In this document: piece by piece, positions 1-6,198 of the stretch | Layout: each line of letters begins with the position of its first letter | How positions within the stretch are numbered: position 1 is the first letter of the stretch | Assembly: GCA_021827285.1 (NCBI GenBank) | Contig: JAKAWM010000066.1 | Span: 1 to 9,341, forward strand | Direction of reading: 5' to 3' | Length of the DNA: 9,341 nucleotides | Source: Actinomycetes bacterium | Lineage (GTDB): Bacteria > Actinomycetota > Acidimicrobiia > Acidimicrobiales > Palsa-688 | The notes under the pieces: generated by a model | Database searches by the model: none | Told to the model about the DNA's origin: nothing | The model's input: only the letters and a program-made list of their open reading frames with translations | Translations under genes and position numbers: made by a program

Positions 1-253
1 CGACCCCTACGTAATGGCCGCGTGGGCGCGCTCGCAAAGTGTGGGAGACAAGGTAACCCTCCTGGCAGACGGCAATGGCGAGCTGGCCCGGGCGATGGGC
101 GTCGAGATCGACCTTACGGGAGGCGGCTTGGGTGTCCGCAGCAAGCGCTACGCGGCCGTCCTCGATAACGGCGTGGTCACCCACTTTGCCTTGGAAGATG
201 GGACCGGCTTGGAAGTCAGTTCTGCTGAGCAGGTGATATCAGCACTGTCTTGA
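1..253 (+). CDS. Peroxiredoxin, Prx5/AhpC-TSA type (3' end only)
   Basis: Partial gene; reading frame enters at base 2 and ends at TGA 251-253. The visible 83 residues begin DPYVMAAWAR and contain LADGNGELARAMG and GLGVRSKRYAAVLDNG, followed by VSSAEQVISAL near the C-terminus. This run matches the C-terminal half of Prx5-type peroxiredoxins, thiol peroxidases that reduce H2O2 and organic hydroperoxides in the cytoplasm. The peroxidatic cysteine would lie upstream of the window, so catalytic competence cannot be checked here. The C-terminus ends where stand-alone bacterial Prx5 proteins usually end, with no fused glutaredoxin domain on this side. The gene converges on the glycosyltransferase gene with 59 bases between their stop codons. 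Family assignment is firm; exact substrate is unknown. Confidence 0.88.
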   Translation, partial: DPYVMAAWARSQSVGDKVTLLADGNGELARAMGVEIDLTGGGLGVRSKRYAAVLDNGVVTHFALEDGTGLEVSSAEQVISALS

Positions 254-257
254 GCAC

Positions 258-334
258 AATGGAAAAGGCCGGCACTCGAGCGCGTTCTTGCCATCGCGAC
301 GCTGGCCAAGCCTCACAGGCCGACCTTTTCCATT
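258..334. terminator. Long inverted repeat between convergent genes; possible bidirectional terminator
   Basis: Left arm 258-273 (AATGGAAAAGGCCGGC) and right arm 319-334 (GCCGACCTTTTCCATT) are reverse complements at 15 of 16 positions. The one mismatch is C-A in a + strand transcript and a G-U wobble in a - strand transcript. The 45-base loop holds a smaller imperfect stem (CTTGCC around 287 with GGCCAAG at 304-310). The right arm lies inside the last codons of the glycosyltransferase gene, the left arm just past the peroxiredoxin stop. The position between two converging genes and the A-tract/T-tract arms suit a terminator working in both directions, but the loop is long and there is no clean trailing U-run, so this role is inferred. 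Confidence 0.45.
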
Positions 335-1371
335 AAACCTGCCAAGCGCCCAGGCAGGTCGTCCAGGTTGAGATGGCGTCGCGCAATTCCCGCGTTGTGC
401 AACAGGGTGGCTTCATCGGGATGGGACAACCAGTGCGCCACTTCGGCAGGTTTGGCTGTGTTCAGCCACGAGAAACCGAGGGAGCGCAGCTCAGCACCGA
501 CCGGGTAGGGGCCGACGGCCACTGGGCGGTGGTGCAGCGCAGCCTCCACAGGGGGGTTGCCAAAACCCTCCCACACCGAGGGAAAGGCAACCAAATCCGC
601 TGCCGCGTACACGTGTTCCATGCCCCGCTCAGCACTGACCAGGGAGCCGACCGGCCCCCAGTAGGCCGGGGCCTTTGTTCGCCGCAGAAGCGCCTCGACG
701 GTGGGCCCGTAACCCTCTTCGGCCGGCCCGACCAACCAGTAAAAGGCCCCCAGGCTCTCCGCCAGGGCGATGGCGGCGGGGACGTCCTTGCGAGGGACGG
801 CACGGGTGGGCTGGGCCACGAGGAGTTGGTCCTCGGGGACGCCGAGCGCCTTTCTAACCCCTTGGCGGTCGCCCGGCGGGGGGTGCGGGTTGAACGTGTT
901 ACGCACCGTGACGGCCCTGATGGCGCGCTCCTCGAGCTGGCGCCGGGACAGGTCATTGATAGTGACGTGGCACCACGCGGGGTCGTCCGGCGGGGGTGGC
1001 GCGTGGCTGAACCTTCGCCGCTGCCACGGCAGGTCGTGGTGCCTCAAGATGGCCGGGCGCCCGCGTAAAGTGCTGGCCACGGCGGCCGAGGCGGCTGGAT
1101 TGAGGGGAAGCGAGCAAAGGTTCTCCACGACTACCAGATCTGCCGCCAAGAGGGCCGGCCGCCAGATGCTCGGGTCGGGAGCAGGAGCCGGTCTCCCGGT
1201 AACGGAGCGGCCGGCGGCCAGACCGGGGTCGAGGCAGTCCGCCACGCCCTCGCCGGCCACGGTAAAAACGGAACACCCCAACCGCTCGAAGGCGCTCTTC
1301 CATTTCGCTGCTTCCGCTGATACGCCATCGGCACCACCCAAACGGAAGGACACCACCACTACGCGTCTCAT
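313..1371 (-). CDS. Glycosyltransferase, family 4 type (GT-B fold)
   Basis: A 352-residue protein. The start is ATG at 1371-1369 because a strong AAGGAG Shine-Dalgarno sits 4 bases upstream on the - strand; the frame stays open upstream to 1662 but that part reads as low-complexity non-protein. The N-terminus MRRVVVVSFRLGGADGVS fits the first beta strand and glycine-rich loop of the acceptor domain of GT-B enzymes. Residues 82-92 (VENLCSLPLNP) and 110-118 (RHHDLPWQR) resemble the acceptor half. The nucleotide-sugar half begins near 183 (LLVAQPTRAVPRKDV) and carries PSVWEGFGNPPVEAALH at 264-280, the E-x7-E donor-binding motif of GT4 retaining transferases. No signal peptide or membrane helix is seen, so it is probably cytoplasmic or peripheral. 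Donor and acceptor sugars cannot be told. It stands alone, divergent from the diguanylate cyclase gene. Confidence 0.85.
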   Translation of the reverse strand: MRRVVVVSFRLGGADGVSAEAAKWKSAFERLGCSVFTVAGEGVADCLDPGLAAGRSVTGRPAPAPDPSIWRPALLAADLVVVENLCSLPLNPAASAAVASTLRGRPAILRHHDLPWQRRRFSHAPPPPDDPAWCHVTINDLSRRQLEERAIRAVTVRNTFNPHPPPGDRQGVRKALGVPEDQLLVAQPTRAVPRKDVPAAIALAESLGAFYWLVGPAEEGYGPTVEALLRRTKAPAYWGPVGSLVSAERGMEHVYAAADLVAFPSVWEGFGNPPVEAALHHRPVAVGPYPVGAELRSLGFSWLNTAKPAEVAHWLSHPDEATLLHNAGIARRHLNLDDLPGRLAGLMEKVGL

Positions 1372-1492
1372 TTCTCTCCTTCGGGCTGGCCCTGCGCGCG
1401 TTGGCTGGGTATCGTGCCATGTCAGAGGGTATTTGGTTCCCTCGCCACCCCTCCCATTCTCACCAGAGAGCGGGTACCAGGTCGTGAACGAT
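1372..1492. promoter_or_regulatory. Divergent intergenic region, presumed promoters both ways
   Basis: These 121 bases separate the start codons of the glycosyltransferase (-) and the diguanylate cyclase (+) genes, so each gene's promoter should lie here or overlap the neighbouring 5' end. I looked for paired -35/-10 boxes on both strands and found none with acceptable spacing; TTGGCT and TTGGTT near 1410-1436 look like -35 elements but lack a good -10 partner. No clear operator-like palindrome is visible. The region is called by position only. Confidence 0.3.
1374..1381 (-). promoter_or_regulatory. Ribosome binding site of the glycosyltransferase gene
   Basis: On the - strand this reads AAGGAGAG, ending two bases before the ATG at 1371-1369, with the AAGGAG core 4 bases from it. 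It is the best Shine-Dalgarno in the window and fixes the start inside the longer open frame. Confidence 0.8.
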
Positions 1493-2386
1493 ATGAGCAT
1501 GCCAAGGGCTGAGGCAGATGCGCCATCTGCCGCGGGACTAACAGTGGCCAAGGGGCTCCCCGAGCTGAGCCCGGGTCTTGAAGTACGCTGGGCTGACATC
1601 GATGGAGGTCTCGGTGAGCTGCCCGGCCTCCTAGCCCGAGCGGCCAGCGGTGTTGAGTTCATCTACAAGACCCTCGACTTGGTGGCTGCTCGTTACAGCC
1701 TCCAGGACCTGGCCATCGTGGTTGAGGGGGAGGGGGAGCCTCAGATGTTCCGGTTGGCCCGGGCACCTTTGGAGCTGGAAACGGACAAGATCCCCCCTTA
1801 CCTGCTCTCTGCCGCAGCCGGGCGGACCGGCCTCTACGCCGAGCCACCCGTGGTGGGACCCCTGGCCGCCGCCGCGGTCACCAGCCTTGTCGAACTGGCG
1901 CTTCGCCTGGACATGCTCGTCCACGACGCCAGCCACGACGCGCTGACCGGGCTGCTGAACCGGAGGAGCTACGAGCTGCAGCTGGACCAGGCGGTTGCCC
2001 GGGCGCGCCGCTACGGCTGGCCCTTTGCGCTGGTGCTCCTCGACTTGGACAATTTCAAGGTCGTGAACGACCGGTACGGCCACGCAGCCGGGGACGCCGC
2101 GCTCCGGGCTGTGGGCTCGGAGCTTCGCGCCGCACTGCGTAGCGGTGACGTGGCGGCTCGCCTGGGAGGCGACGAGTTTGCCCTGCTGGTGGTCGGGATA
2201 GAGAGCGTCGCAACTCTTTCCCCGCTGCTGGGACGGCTAAAAAGGGCCCTCGAGCGGGCCGTCCCCGAGACGACGGTGGGGTTCTCGGTCGGGGTGGCCT
2301 GCTTCCCTTCGGACACCTCTGACCCCGACGCCCTGATGGGCCTGGCCGACGAGCGCCTGTACGCGGCCAAGGCAACAGCGGGTTAG
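1493..2386 (+). CDS. Diguanylate cyclase (GGDEF domain) with intact I-site
   Basis: A 297-residue protein that should make cyclic di-GMP from two GTP. Residues 1-145 form a non-conserved N-terminal region, possibly a GAF-like sensory domain (SGVEFIYKTLDLVAARYSLQDLAIVV at 52-77 followed by further strands) ending in a helix that leads into the cyclase. The GGDEF domain runs from about 148: DALTGLLNRR (149-158), DLDNFKVVND (184-193) and RLGGDEF (223-229). RSGD at 216-219 lies exactly five residues before GGDEF, the canonical RxxD inhibitory site, so product feedback is expected. There is no membrane helix or EAL domain; the enzyme is probably soluble. Start ATG 1493 is chosen by content; GTG 1484 and ATG 1499 are in frame and none has a strong ribosome site. 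The open frame upstream to 770 is antisense to the glycosyltransferase and is not part of it. Confidence 0.9.
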   Translation: MSMPRAEADAPSAAGLTVAKGLPELSPGLEVRWADIDGGLGELPGLLARAASGVEFIYKTLDLVAARYSLQDLAIVVEGEGEPQMFRLARAPLELETDKIPPYLLSAAAGRTGLYAEPPVVGPLAAAAVTSLVELALRLDMLVHDASHDALTGLLNRRSYELQLDQAVARARRYGWPFALVLLDLDNFKVVNDRYGHAAGDAALRAVGSELRAALRSGDVAARLGGDEFALLVVGIESVATLSPLLGRLKRALERAVPETTVGFSVGVACFPSDTSDPDALMGLADERLYAAKATAG

Positions 2387-2388
2387 CC

Positions 2389-2955
2389 ATGTCCAATTAC
2401 GACGCTCTTGAACTGGAGCTGCGCCAGTTGCAGGGCGTGTCCTTCGTCGCCTTGGCGGAGCGCGATGGCACGACGTTCATCGAACTGCTGGCCCGGCACG
2501 GCACGGACCGCGCCAGATTGCGGGACGAAGCCGCCCACTGCGCCACCCGTCACCTGGAGGAGCCAGCTGAAATCCATGTCTTGGACCAGCCCCGTGACCG
2601 CCCCGTGGTCACTCGAGGCGGACGGGTTAAGCTGGTCCTGGCTCTGTCGGCCGATGGGGGGCCAACGGTCGAGGTGAACCTTTCGCGGGGGAGCCAACAA
2701 TGTGTACGGCGGGCCATGGCTGGCAATACGGAGTCCGTCGCCCAGGCTGTCATCGAGGGCCTACGCGTCCTCGGCGCGCACGCGCCCTTCGAGGTGGTCG
2801 GCCTTCATGCCCTTCCCCCCGAGTGGGGCGCGGGCCTGGTCGCCGTGCTACGCGACACGGCGACGGGTGAGTTGCGCCGGGGGGTGGCTACCGGCCCGGC
2901 ACCCTCGGAGGCGGCAGCCCGGGCGGTGCTCGCCGCGCTCAACCGTTCGTTGTAG
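2389..2955 (+). CDS. Unknown protein, 188 residues, coupled to diguanylate cyclase
   Basis: I do not recognise a named family. The ATG lies two bases after the cyclase stop, so the two are almost certainly co-transcribed and translationally coupled. The protein is soluble, with no signal peptide or membrane helix. Residues 14-65 look like an alpha/beta unit (VSFVAL, TTFIELLA, a helix RARLRDEAAHCATRH, then AEIHVLD). Residues 80-129 and 134-188 look like two copies of one unit: hydrophobic strands, an R/G-rich turn, then an Ala-rich helix (VAQAVIEGLRVL in the first, AARAVLAALNRSL in the second). The reading frame has normal high-GC codon usage and a clear advantage over its alternatives. A ligand-sensing or protein-binding role for the cyclase is possible but is inference from position only. 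Confidence 0.75.
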   Translation: MSNYDALELELRQLQGVSFVALAERDGTTFIELLARHGTDRARLRDEAAHCATRHLEEPAEIHVLDQPRDRPVVTRGGRVKLVLALSADGGPTVEVNLSRGSQQCVRRAMAGNTESVAQAVIEGLRVLGAHAPFEVVGLHALPPEWGAGLVAVLRDTATGELRRGVATGPAPSEAAARAVLAALNRSL

Positions 2956-2963
2956 CCCCTTTA

Positions 2964-2978
2964 CCGGCGGTGGGCCGG
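2964..2978 (+). terminator. Small GC hairpin after the unknown gene
   Basis: CCGGC (2964-2968), loop GGTGG, GCCGG (2974-2978): a perfect 5-bp stem beginning 8 bases after the stop codon of the unknown gene. No T-run follows, and another small stem (TCGC/GCGA, near 2985-2996) comes next. It may be a weak terminator or a 5' leader structure ahead of ccdA; it does not by itself prove an operon boundary. Confidence 0.3.
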
Positions 2979-3026
2979 CAACCGTCGCGATAGCGAGCGC
3001 CTACCCGACGCGCCAGACTGGCTGGG

Positions 3027-3830
3027 ATGAGCAGCATGCCGGTCTTCATCGGAGCCGCCTTCGGCGGGGCCGGTTCACTGGTCGAACATTCGCCGCTCGG
3101 CTTTGTGGTTGCCTTCGGTGCGGGCGTGGTGTCGTTCCTCTCGCCCTGCGTGTTGCCCCTGGTGCCTTCGTACCTGTCGATGATGTCAGGGGTGGGCAAC
3201 CCCACCTCGGCTCGCCGGGCCAGTGCTTCTGACCGGGCGCGAGTGGCGTGGTCGGCGGTGCTCTTCGTGGCCGGGTTCAGCCTGGTGTTCGCCGTCTTCG
3301 AAGCGGGGGCGAGCACACTGGCTCAGCCGCTACGGGCTCACGAGCACGTTCTCGACTACGTGGCGGGCGGGCTCATCATCGGCTTTGGCCTCCTGTTTAC
3401 AGGCCTGTTCCAAGTGCCATGGCTCCAACGAGAGCACCGCTTGGCGGTAAAGCCGTCCAGGCTGGGGCCGTTTGCCGCCCCGCTGATGGGCATGGCCTTC
3501 GCCTTTGGCTGGACGCCTTGCATCGGGCCCGTCCTGGCCGCAGTCCTCGGGTTGGCATCGAGCGCCAGCACCCTGGGCCGGGGGGAGGCCATGCTCGTCG
3601 CCTACTCGTTGGGGCTAGGCGTCCCTTTCATCGTCTTGGGCCTGGCCTTTGGGCGTCTTTCCGGTGCCTTCTCGTTGGCGCGCCGCCACTCACACGGCAT
3701 TGCCCTGGTCTCGGGGCTGCTTCTGGCCGGCCTGGGAGTGGCCATCGTCGCCGGCCAGATGGGCTTGGTTTCCTCCTGGTTCTCGAGCGCGCTGAAGTTC
3801 CTCGGCCTCGGCAGCCTGACTACCAGCTGA
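3027..3830 (+). CDS. ccdA: Cytochrome c biogenesis protein CcdA (thiol-disulfide transporter)
   Basis: A 267-residue polytopic membrane protein of the CcdA/DsbD-beta family. It takes electrons from cytoplasmic thioredoxin and passes them to extracytoplasmic thioredoxins that reduce apocytochrome c cysteines. The two hallmark membrane cysteines are present: C41 in SFLSPCVLPLVPSYL (37-51) and C165 in GWTPCIGPVLAAVLG (161-175), the paired inverted halves of the fold. About six hydrophobic segments can be seen, near 24-50, 73-93, 109-130, 150-176, 188-208 and 224-245. There is no DsbD-like periplasmic domain, as usual for stand-alone CcdA. Start ATG 3027 is used; ATG 3036 is an alternative and neither has a strong ribosome site. 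It heads the ccm cluster, though a 127-base repeat-filled spacer separates it from ccmA. Confidence 0.93.
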   Translation: MSSMPVFIGAAFGGAGSLVEHSPLGFVVAFGAGVVSFLSPCVLPLVPSYLSMMSGVGNPTSARRASASDRARVAWSAVLFVAGFSLVFAVFEAGASTLAQPLRAHEHVLDYVAGGLIIGFGLLFTGLFQVPWLQREHRLAVKPSRLGPFAAPLMGMAFAFGWTPCIGPVLAAVLGLASSASTLGRGEAMLVAYSLGLGVPFIVLGLAFGRLSGAFSLARRHSHGIALVSGLLLAGLGVAIVAGQMGLVSSWFSSALKFLGLGSLTTS

Positions 3831-3836
3831 GGACCG

Positions 3837-3930
3837 ACCTCCAGATCTGCCGACCCGGGGATCTGGCCAACCTCCAGATCTGCCACCTCGAGATTTTGGC
3901 CAATGCCGACCTGGCCACCTGCAGATCTGG
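3837..3930. repeat. Intergenic cluster of CCAGATCTG-based direct and inverted repeats
   Basis: Two adjacent 33-base units, 3837-3869 and 3870-3902, match at 26 of 33 positions; their first 15 bases (ACCTCCAGATCTGCC) are identical and both end TTGGCCA or CTGGCCA. A third, shifted copy of the core occurs at 3917-3930 (ACCTGCAGATCTGG). The core is palindromic (CAGATCTG), and CCAGATC at 3841-3847 and 3874-3880 can pair with GATCTGG at 3860-3866, so alternative hairpins can form in DNA or RNA. The cluster fills most of the 127 bases between ccdA and ccmA, the only long gap in the ccm region. It has no protein-coding explanation. Whether it works as a terminator, an mRNA-processing site or merely is a dispersed repeat cannot be told. 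Confidence 0.75.
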
Positions 3931-3957
3931 GGCTCAGCTCAAGTAGCGTCTTGGTGA

Positions 3958-4668
3958 GTGCTAGCCGTTCGTTTTCGCCGTGCCGTAGCCTTTGCCGGAC
4001 GCTACCCCCTGCTGGCCGGGGTAGACCTCGACATCCAAGCGGGAGAGATCGTGGCGTTGCGCGGGCCTAACGGGGCAGGCAAGACCAGCCTCCTCAGGGC
4101 CATCGGTGGCCTCCTGCCTCTGTCTTCTGGGGAGGCGACCGTGCTCGGCCTTGACCCAGTGGCTGACGCCCGCGCCTTGCGGCGCCGGATAGGGCTGCTG
4201 GGGCACCGCAACGGCTTGTACGACGATCTCTCGGCCCTCGAGAACGTCCGCTTCGCCGCCCGCGTCGCCGGTGCGCGCAAGGGTGCCGCCGAGGTCGCTT
4301 TGGAACGCTTGGGCCTGGGAGCCAGGCTCGGGGCCATGCCCGTGTCGCGACTGTCGGCCGGCCAGCGTAGAAGGGTGGCCCTGGCTGCGCTGTTGGCCAG
4401 AGAGCCCGAGCTTTGGCTCCTGGACGAGCCCCATGCCGGCCTGGACGCTACGCACCGCCGGCTGCTCGACGACCTTCTCCTCGCCGCTTCAGACCGGGGG
4501 GCCACGGTTGTGGTGGCGTCCCACGAGGCGACAACTGCGGCCGCGCTGGCCGGACGCACGGTGGAGGTGGCTGGTGGGACCGTCACCGGTGGCCTGATCG
4601 AAGCCGGGCCGCCCCCGGGCACCCCGCGCCCAACCGCCCTGGTGGAGGCCAGTGCCTATGTGGCATGA
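3958..4668 (+). CDS. ccmA: Haem exporter/holo-CcmE release ABC ATPase CcmA
   Basis: A 236-residue ABC ATPase with one nucleotide-binding domain. Walker A is GPNGAGKT (36-43), the signature is LSAGQ (132-136), Walker B is LWLLDEP (152-158) and the switch histidine is H189 in ASHE. LGHRNGLYDDLSALENVRF (81-99) is the CcmA-type Q-loop region, separating it from general ABC ATPases. In System I, CcmA with CcmB hydrolyses ATP to release haem-loaded CcmE from CcmC-CcmD. GTG 3958 is the first codon after an in-frame TGA and the only start that leaves the first strand intact; its ribosome site is poor. The 3' end overlaps ccmB by 11 bases. The C-terminal 25 residues are Pro/Gly-rich and not conserved. 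Confidence 0.95.
   Translation: MLAVRFRRAVAFAGRYPLLAGVDLDIQAGEIVALRGPNGAGKTSLLRAIGGLLPLSSGEATVLGLDPVADARALRRRIGLLGHRNGLYDDLSALENVRFAARVAGARKGAAEVALERLGLGARLGAMPVSRLSAGQRRRVALAALLAREPELWLLDEPHAGLDATHRRLLDDLLLAASDRGATVVVASHEATTAAALAGRTVEVAGGTVTGGLIEAGPPPGTPRPTALVEASAYVA
4644..4648 (+). promoter_or_regulatory. Ribosome binding site of ccmB
   Basis: GGAGG inside the 3' end of ccmA, 9 bases before ATG 4658. It decides for ATG 4658 over the in-frame GTG 4652, which would leave a spacing of only 3 bases. Confidence 0.6.
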
Positions 4669-5335
4669 CGCCTTGCTCGTGGCGGCCAAAGACCTGCGCA
4701 TCGAGCGGCGGTCCCGGGTGTCGCTCAACCAGGTCGTCCCTTACGCCCTGATGGTCCTCCTGCTTTTCGGGTTCGCCTTCGACCAGGACCGCTCGCTCCT
4801 GGCCCAGGCGGCTCCCGGGTTGTTCTGGCTGGCAGTGGTGTTCGCCGGGCTGCCCGCGGTGCAAAGGAGCTTCGCCATCGAAGCGGCGGACGGCGCCTCC
4901 GACAACATGCGGATGTCTGGCCTGGATCCGGCCGGTATCTTCCTGGGCAAGGTCGCCGCCATCACCCTCCAGCTTTTTGTCATCGAGGCCATCTTGGTGG
5001 GCGGCGTGGTTGTCCTCTTCCATAGCCGCCTGGCAGGCGGGGCCCTGCTGGCAGCAACGACCGTGATCTCGACAGCGGGCGTGGCCGGTGCGGGTGTGGC
5101 CTACGGCGCCCTCTCGGTCGGGCTACGCGTCCGGGAAACCCTCCTCCCGCTGCTCCTGGCCCCGGTCCTGGCACCGGTCGTACTGGCGGCCACGCAGGCC
5201 TGGCGGTCCGCGCTCGGGTTGTCCACCACGAGCCCGGGCGGTGGCTGGAGGTGGTTCGGGCTCCTAGTCGCCTTCACCGGCGTGTACCTGGCTGGTGGAG
5301 TGCTCACATTCGGGACTTTGATAGAAGAGACGTGA
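4658..5335 (+). CDS. ccmB: Haem exporter permease CcmB
   Basis: A 225-residue integral membrane protein, close to the usual CcmB size of about 220. The cytoplasmic N-terminus has KDLRIERRSR (11-20), typical of CcmB and the likely coupling region to CcmA. About six membrane segments appear near 25-42, 54-70, 98-121, 128-156, 160-180 and 198-220. FAGLPAVQRSFAIE (62-75), GLDPAGIFLGKV (88-99) and LLPLLLAPVLAPVVLAA (162-178) match conserved CcmB blocks. It forms the CcmA2B complex with CcmC, CcmD and CcmE. Its start lies within ccmA and its stop overlaps the GTG of ccmC in the sequence GTGA (5332-5335), so translation of the series is coupled. Confidence 0.94.
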   Translation: MWHDALLVAAKDLRIERRSRVSLNQVVPYALMVLLLFGFAFDQDRSLLAQAAPGLFWLAVVFAGLPAVQRSFAIEAADGASDNMRMSGLDPAGIFLGKVAAITLQLFVIEAILVGGVVVLFHSRLAGGALLAATTVISTAGVAGAGVAYGALSVGLRVRETLLPLLLAPVLAPVVLAATQAWRSALGLSTTSPGGGWRWFGLLVAFTGVYLAGGVLTFGTLIEET

Positions 5336-6198
5336 GGTACAGCAAAGCCAGCGAGCCAGGGCCAGCTCTTGGCCATCAGCACCTGAGGCGCGCCCTCGGG
5401 TGGTCGGCCATCGTCACACTGGCGCTAACCGCCTGGTGGGGGCTGCTAATCAGCCCACCCGACGTGGTGCAGGGCCAGTTGGTCCGCATCTTGTACCTGC
5501 ACCCGGCTGTCGCCACCATGTGCTACGCCGGTTTCGGGCTCTGCACCCTGGCCAGCTTGGCTTGGTTGTGGTCCCGCACCCGGAGCCGCCGTTGGGACCG
5601 TTTGGCGGTGGCCGGCGCCGAGGTGGGATCGGTCTTCTGCCTGGTGACCTTGGTGACCGGCTCGATCTGGGGTCGGGCGACTTGGGGTGTGTGGTGGACG
5701 TGGGACCCCCGGCTCACCCTGACGGCCATCCTGTTCGCCATGTCGCTCGGCTACCTGGCGCTACGCCGCTCCATCGACAACTCCCACGCCCGCTCGGTCG
5801 CCTCATCGGTGGTAGCCCTGCTCATGGCCCTCACCGTGGTGGTTGACCATTACGCCACCTCGTGGTGGAACAGCCTCCACCAGGGCACCACGCTCTGGAA
5901 GCCCGACCCGACCGTCCACGGTTGGCAATTGGCCACCATGCTGCTGTCTTTCCTCGCCTTTGGGCTGCTCACCGCCTGGGTCGTCCTGCACCGTTACCAG
6001 CTGGAGGTGCTGGAAGATCGCTACGAACAGGAGGGTACCCAAGTGGCGCTGGCGGCTCGCAGATCAGAGGCGGCGAGCCCCGGCCTGGCCGGGCCGGGCC
6101 AGCCCGGGCCCAGCGGGCCAGGCTCCGACTTAACCGGTGCGGCGACCAGAGACGAACCGAGCACGGCCAAGACGCCATCGGAGCTGGGGGCACGATGA
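5332..6198 (+). CDS. ccmC: Haem handling protein CcmC (WWD domain)
   Basis: A 288-residue membrane protein that binds haem on the outer face and loads it on CcmE. The tryptophan-rich WWD motif is WGRATWGVWWTWDPRLT (113-129), in the form typical of CcmC. Two histidines stand where CcmC has its haem ligands: H57 in ILYLHPAV and H183 in NSLHQG. Six membrane segments are visible near 24-40, 54-80, 93-112, 129-146, 156-174 and 197-219. Start GTG 5332 overlaps the ccmB stop as GTGA; no other start lies before the first helix except one far upstream at 5251 that would overlap ccmB heavily. After the last helix there is a 60-residue tail, of which 248-288 is Gly/Pro/Ala-rich and unlike the core family, which usually ends soon after helix six. 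Confidence 0.95.
   Translation: MRYSKASEPGPALGHQHLRRALGWSAIVTLALTAWWGLLISPPDVVQGQLVRILYLHPAVATMCYAGFGLCTLASLAWLWSRTRSRRWDRLAVAGAEVGSVFCLVTLVTGSIWGRATWGVWWTWDPRLTLTAILFAMSLGYLALRRSIDNSHARSVASSVVALLMALTVVVDHYATSWWNSLHQGTTLWKPDPTVHGWQLATMLLSFLAFGLLTAWVVLHRYQLEVLEDRYEQEGTQVALAARRSEAASPGLAGPGQPGPSGPGSDLTGAATRDEPSTAKTPSELGAR
6084..6122 (+). repeat. GC-only inverted and direct repeats in the ccmC tail
   Basis: CCTGGCC (6084-6090) is the exact reverse complement of GGCCAGG (6116-6122). Between them GGGCC recurs several times and CCGGGC (6094-6099) opposes GCCCGG (6102-6107), so the whole stretch can fold into one long, G/C-rich stem with small bulges. It encodes the Gly/Pro-rich residues near 251-264 of CcmC. 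It may reflect repeat expansion in an unconstrained tail; an mRNA role is not shown. Confidence 0.5.

Noticed and set aside
259..336. 25-codon + strand frame starting at the inverted-repeat left arm
   Set aside because: It has no ribosome site, and its start resembles the glycosyltransferase end only through the inverted repeat; not supported as a gene.
770..1492. Open extension of the diguanylate cyclase frame upstream
   Set aside because: It runs antisense through the glycosyltransferase gene and has no protein-like pattern; the 297-residue form contains everything recognisable.
1372..1662. Open extension of the glycosyltransferase frame (97 more residues upstream)
   Set aside because: The extension overlaps the diguanylate cyclase start on the other strand, reads as low-complexity sequence, and ATG 1371 has a strong Shine-Dalgarno.
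3837..3930. CRISPR-like array
   Set aside because: Only two tandem units and a third shifted core, no unique spacers of even length, and no cas gene nearby.
3248..3946. A 232-codon + strand frame overlapping ccdA and the repeat cluster
   Set aside because: It is a shifted frame of ccdA; its end reads like a repeat protein (LQIC, ADLATC) only because the DNA repeats are translated. CcdA in the other frame has all family motifs.
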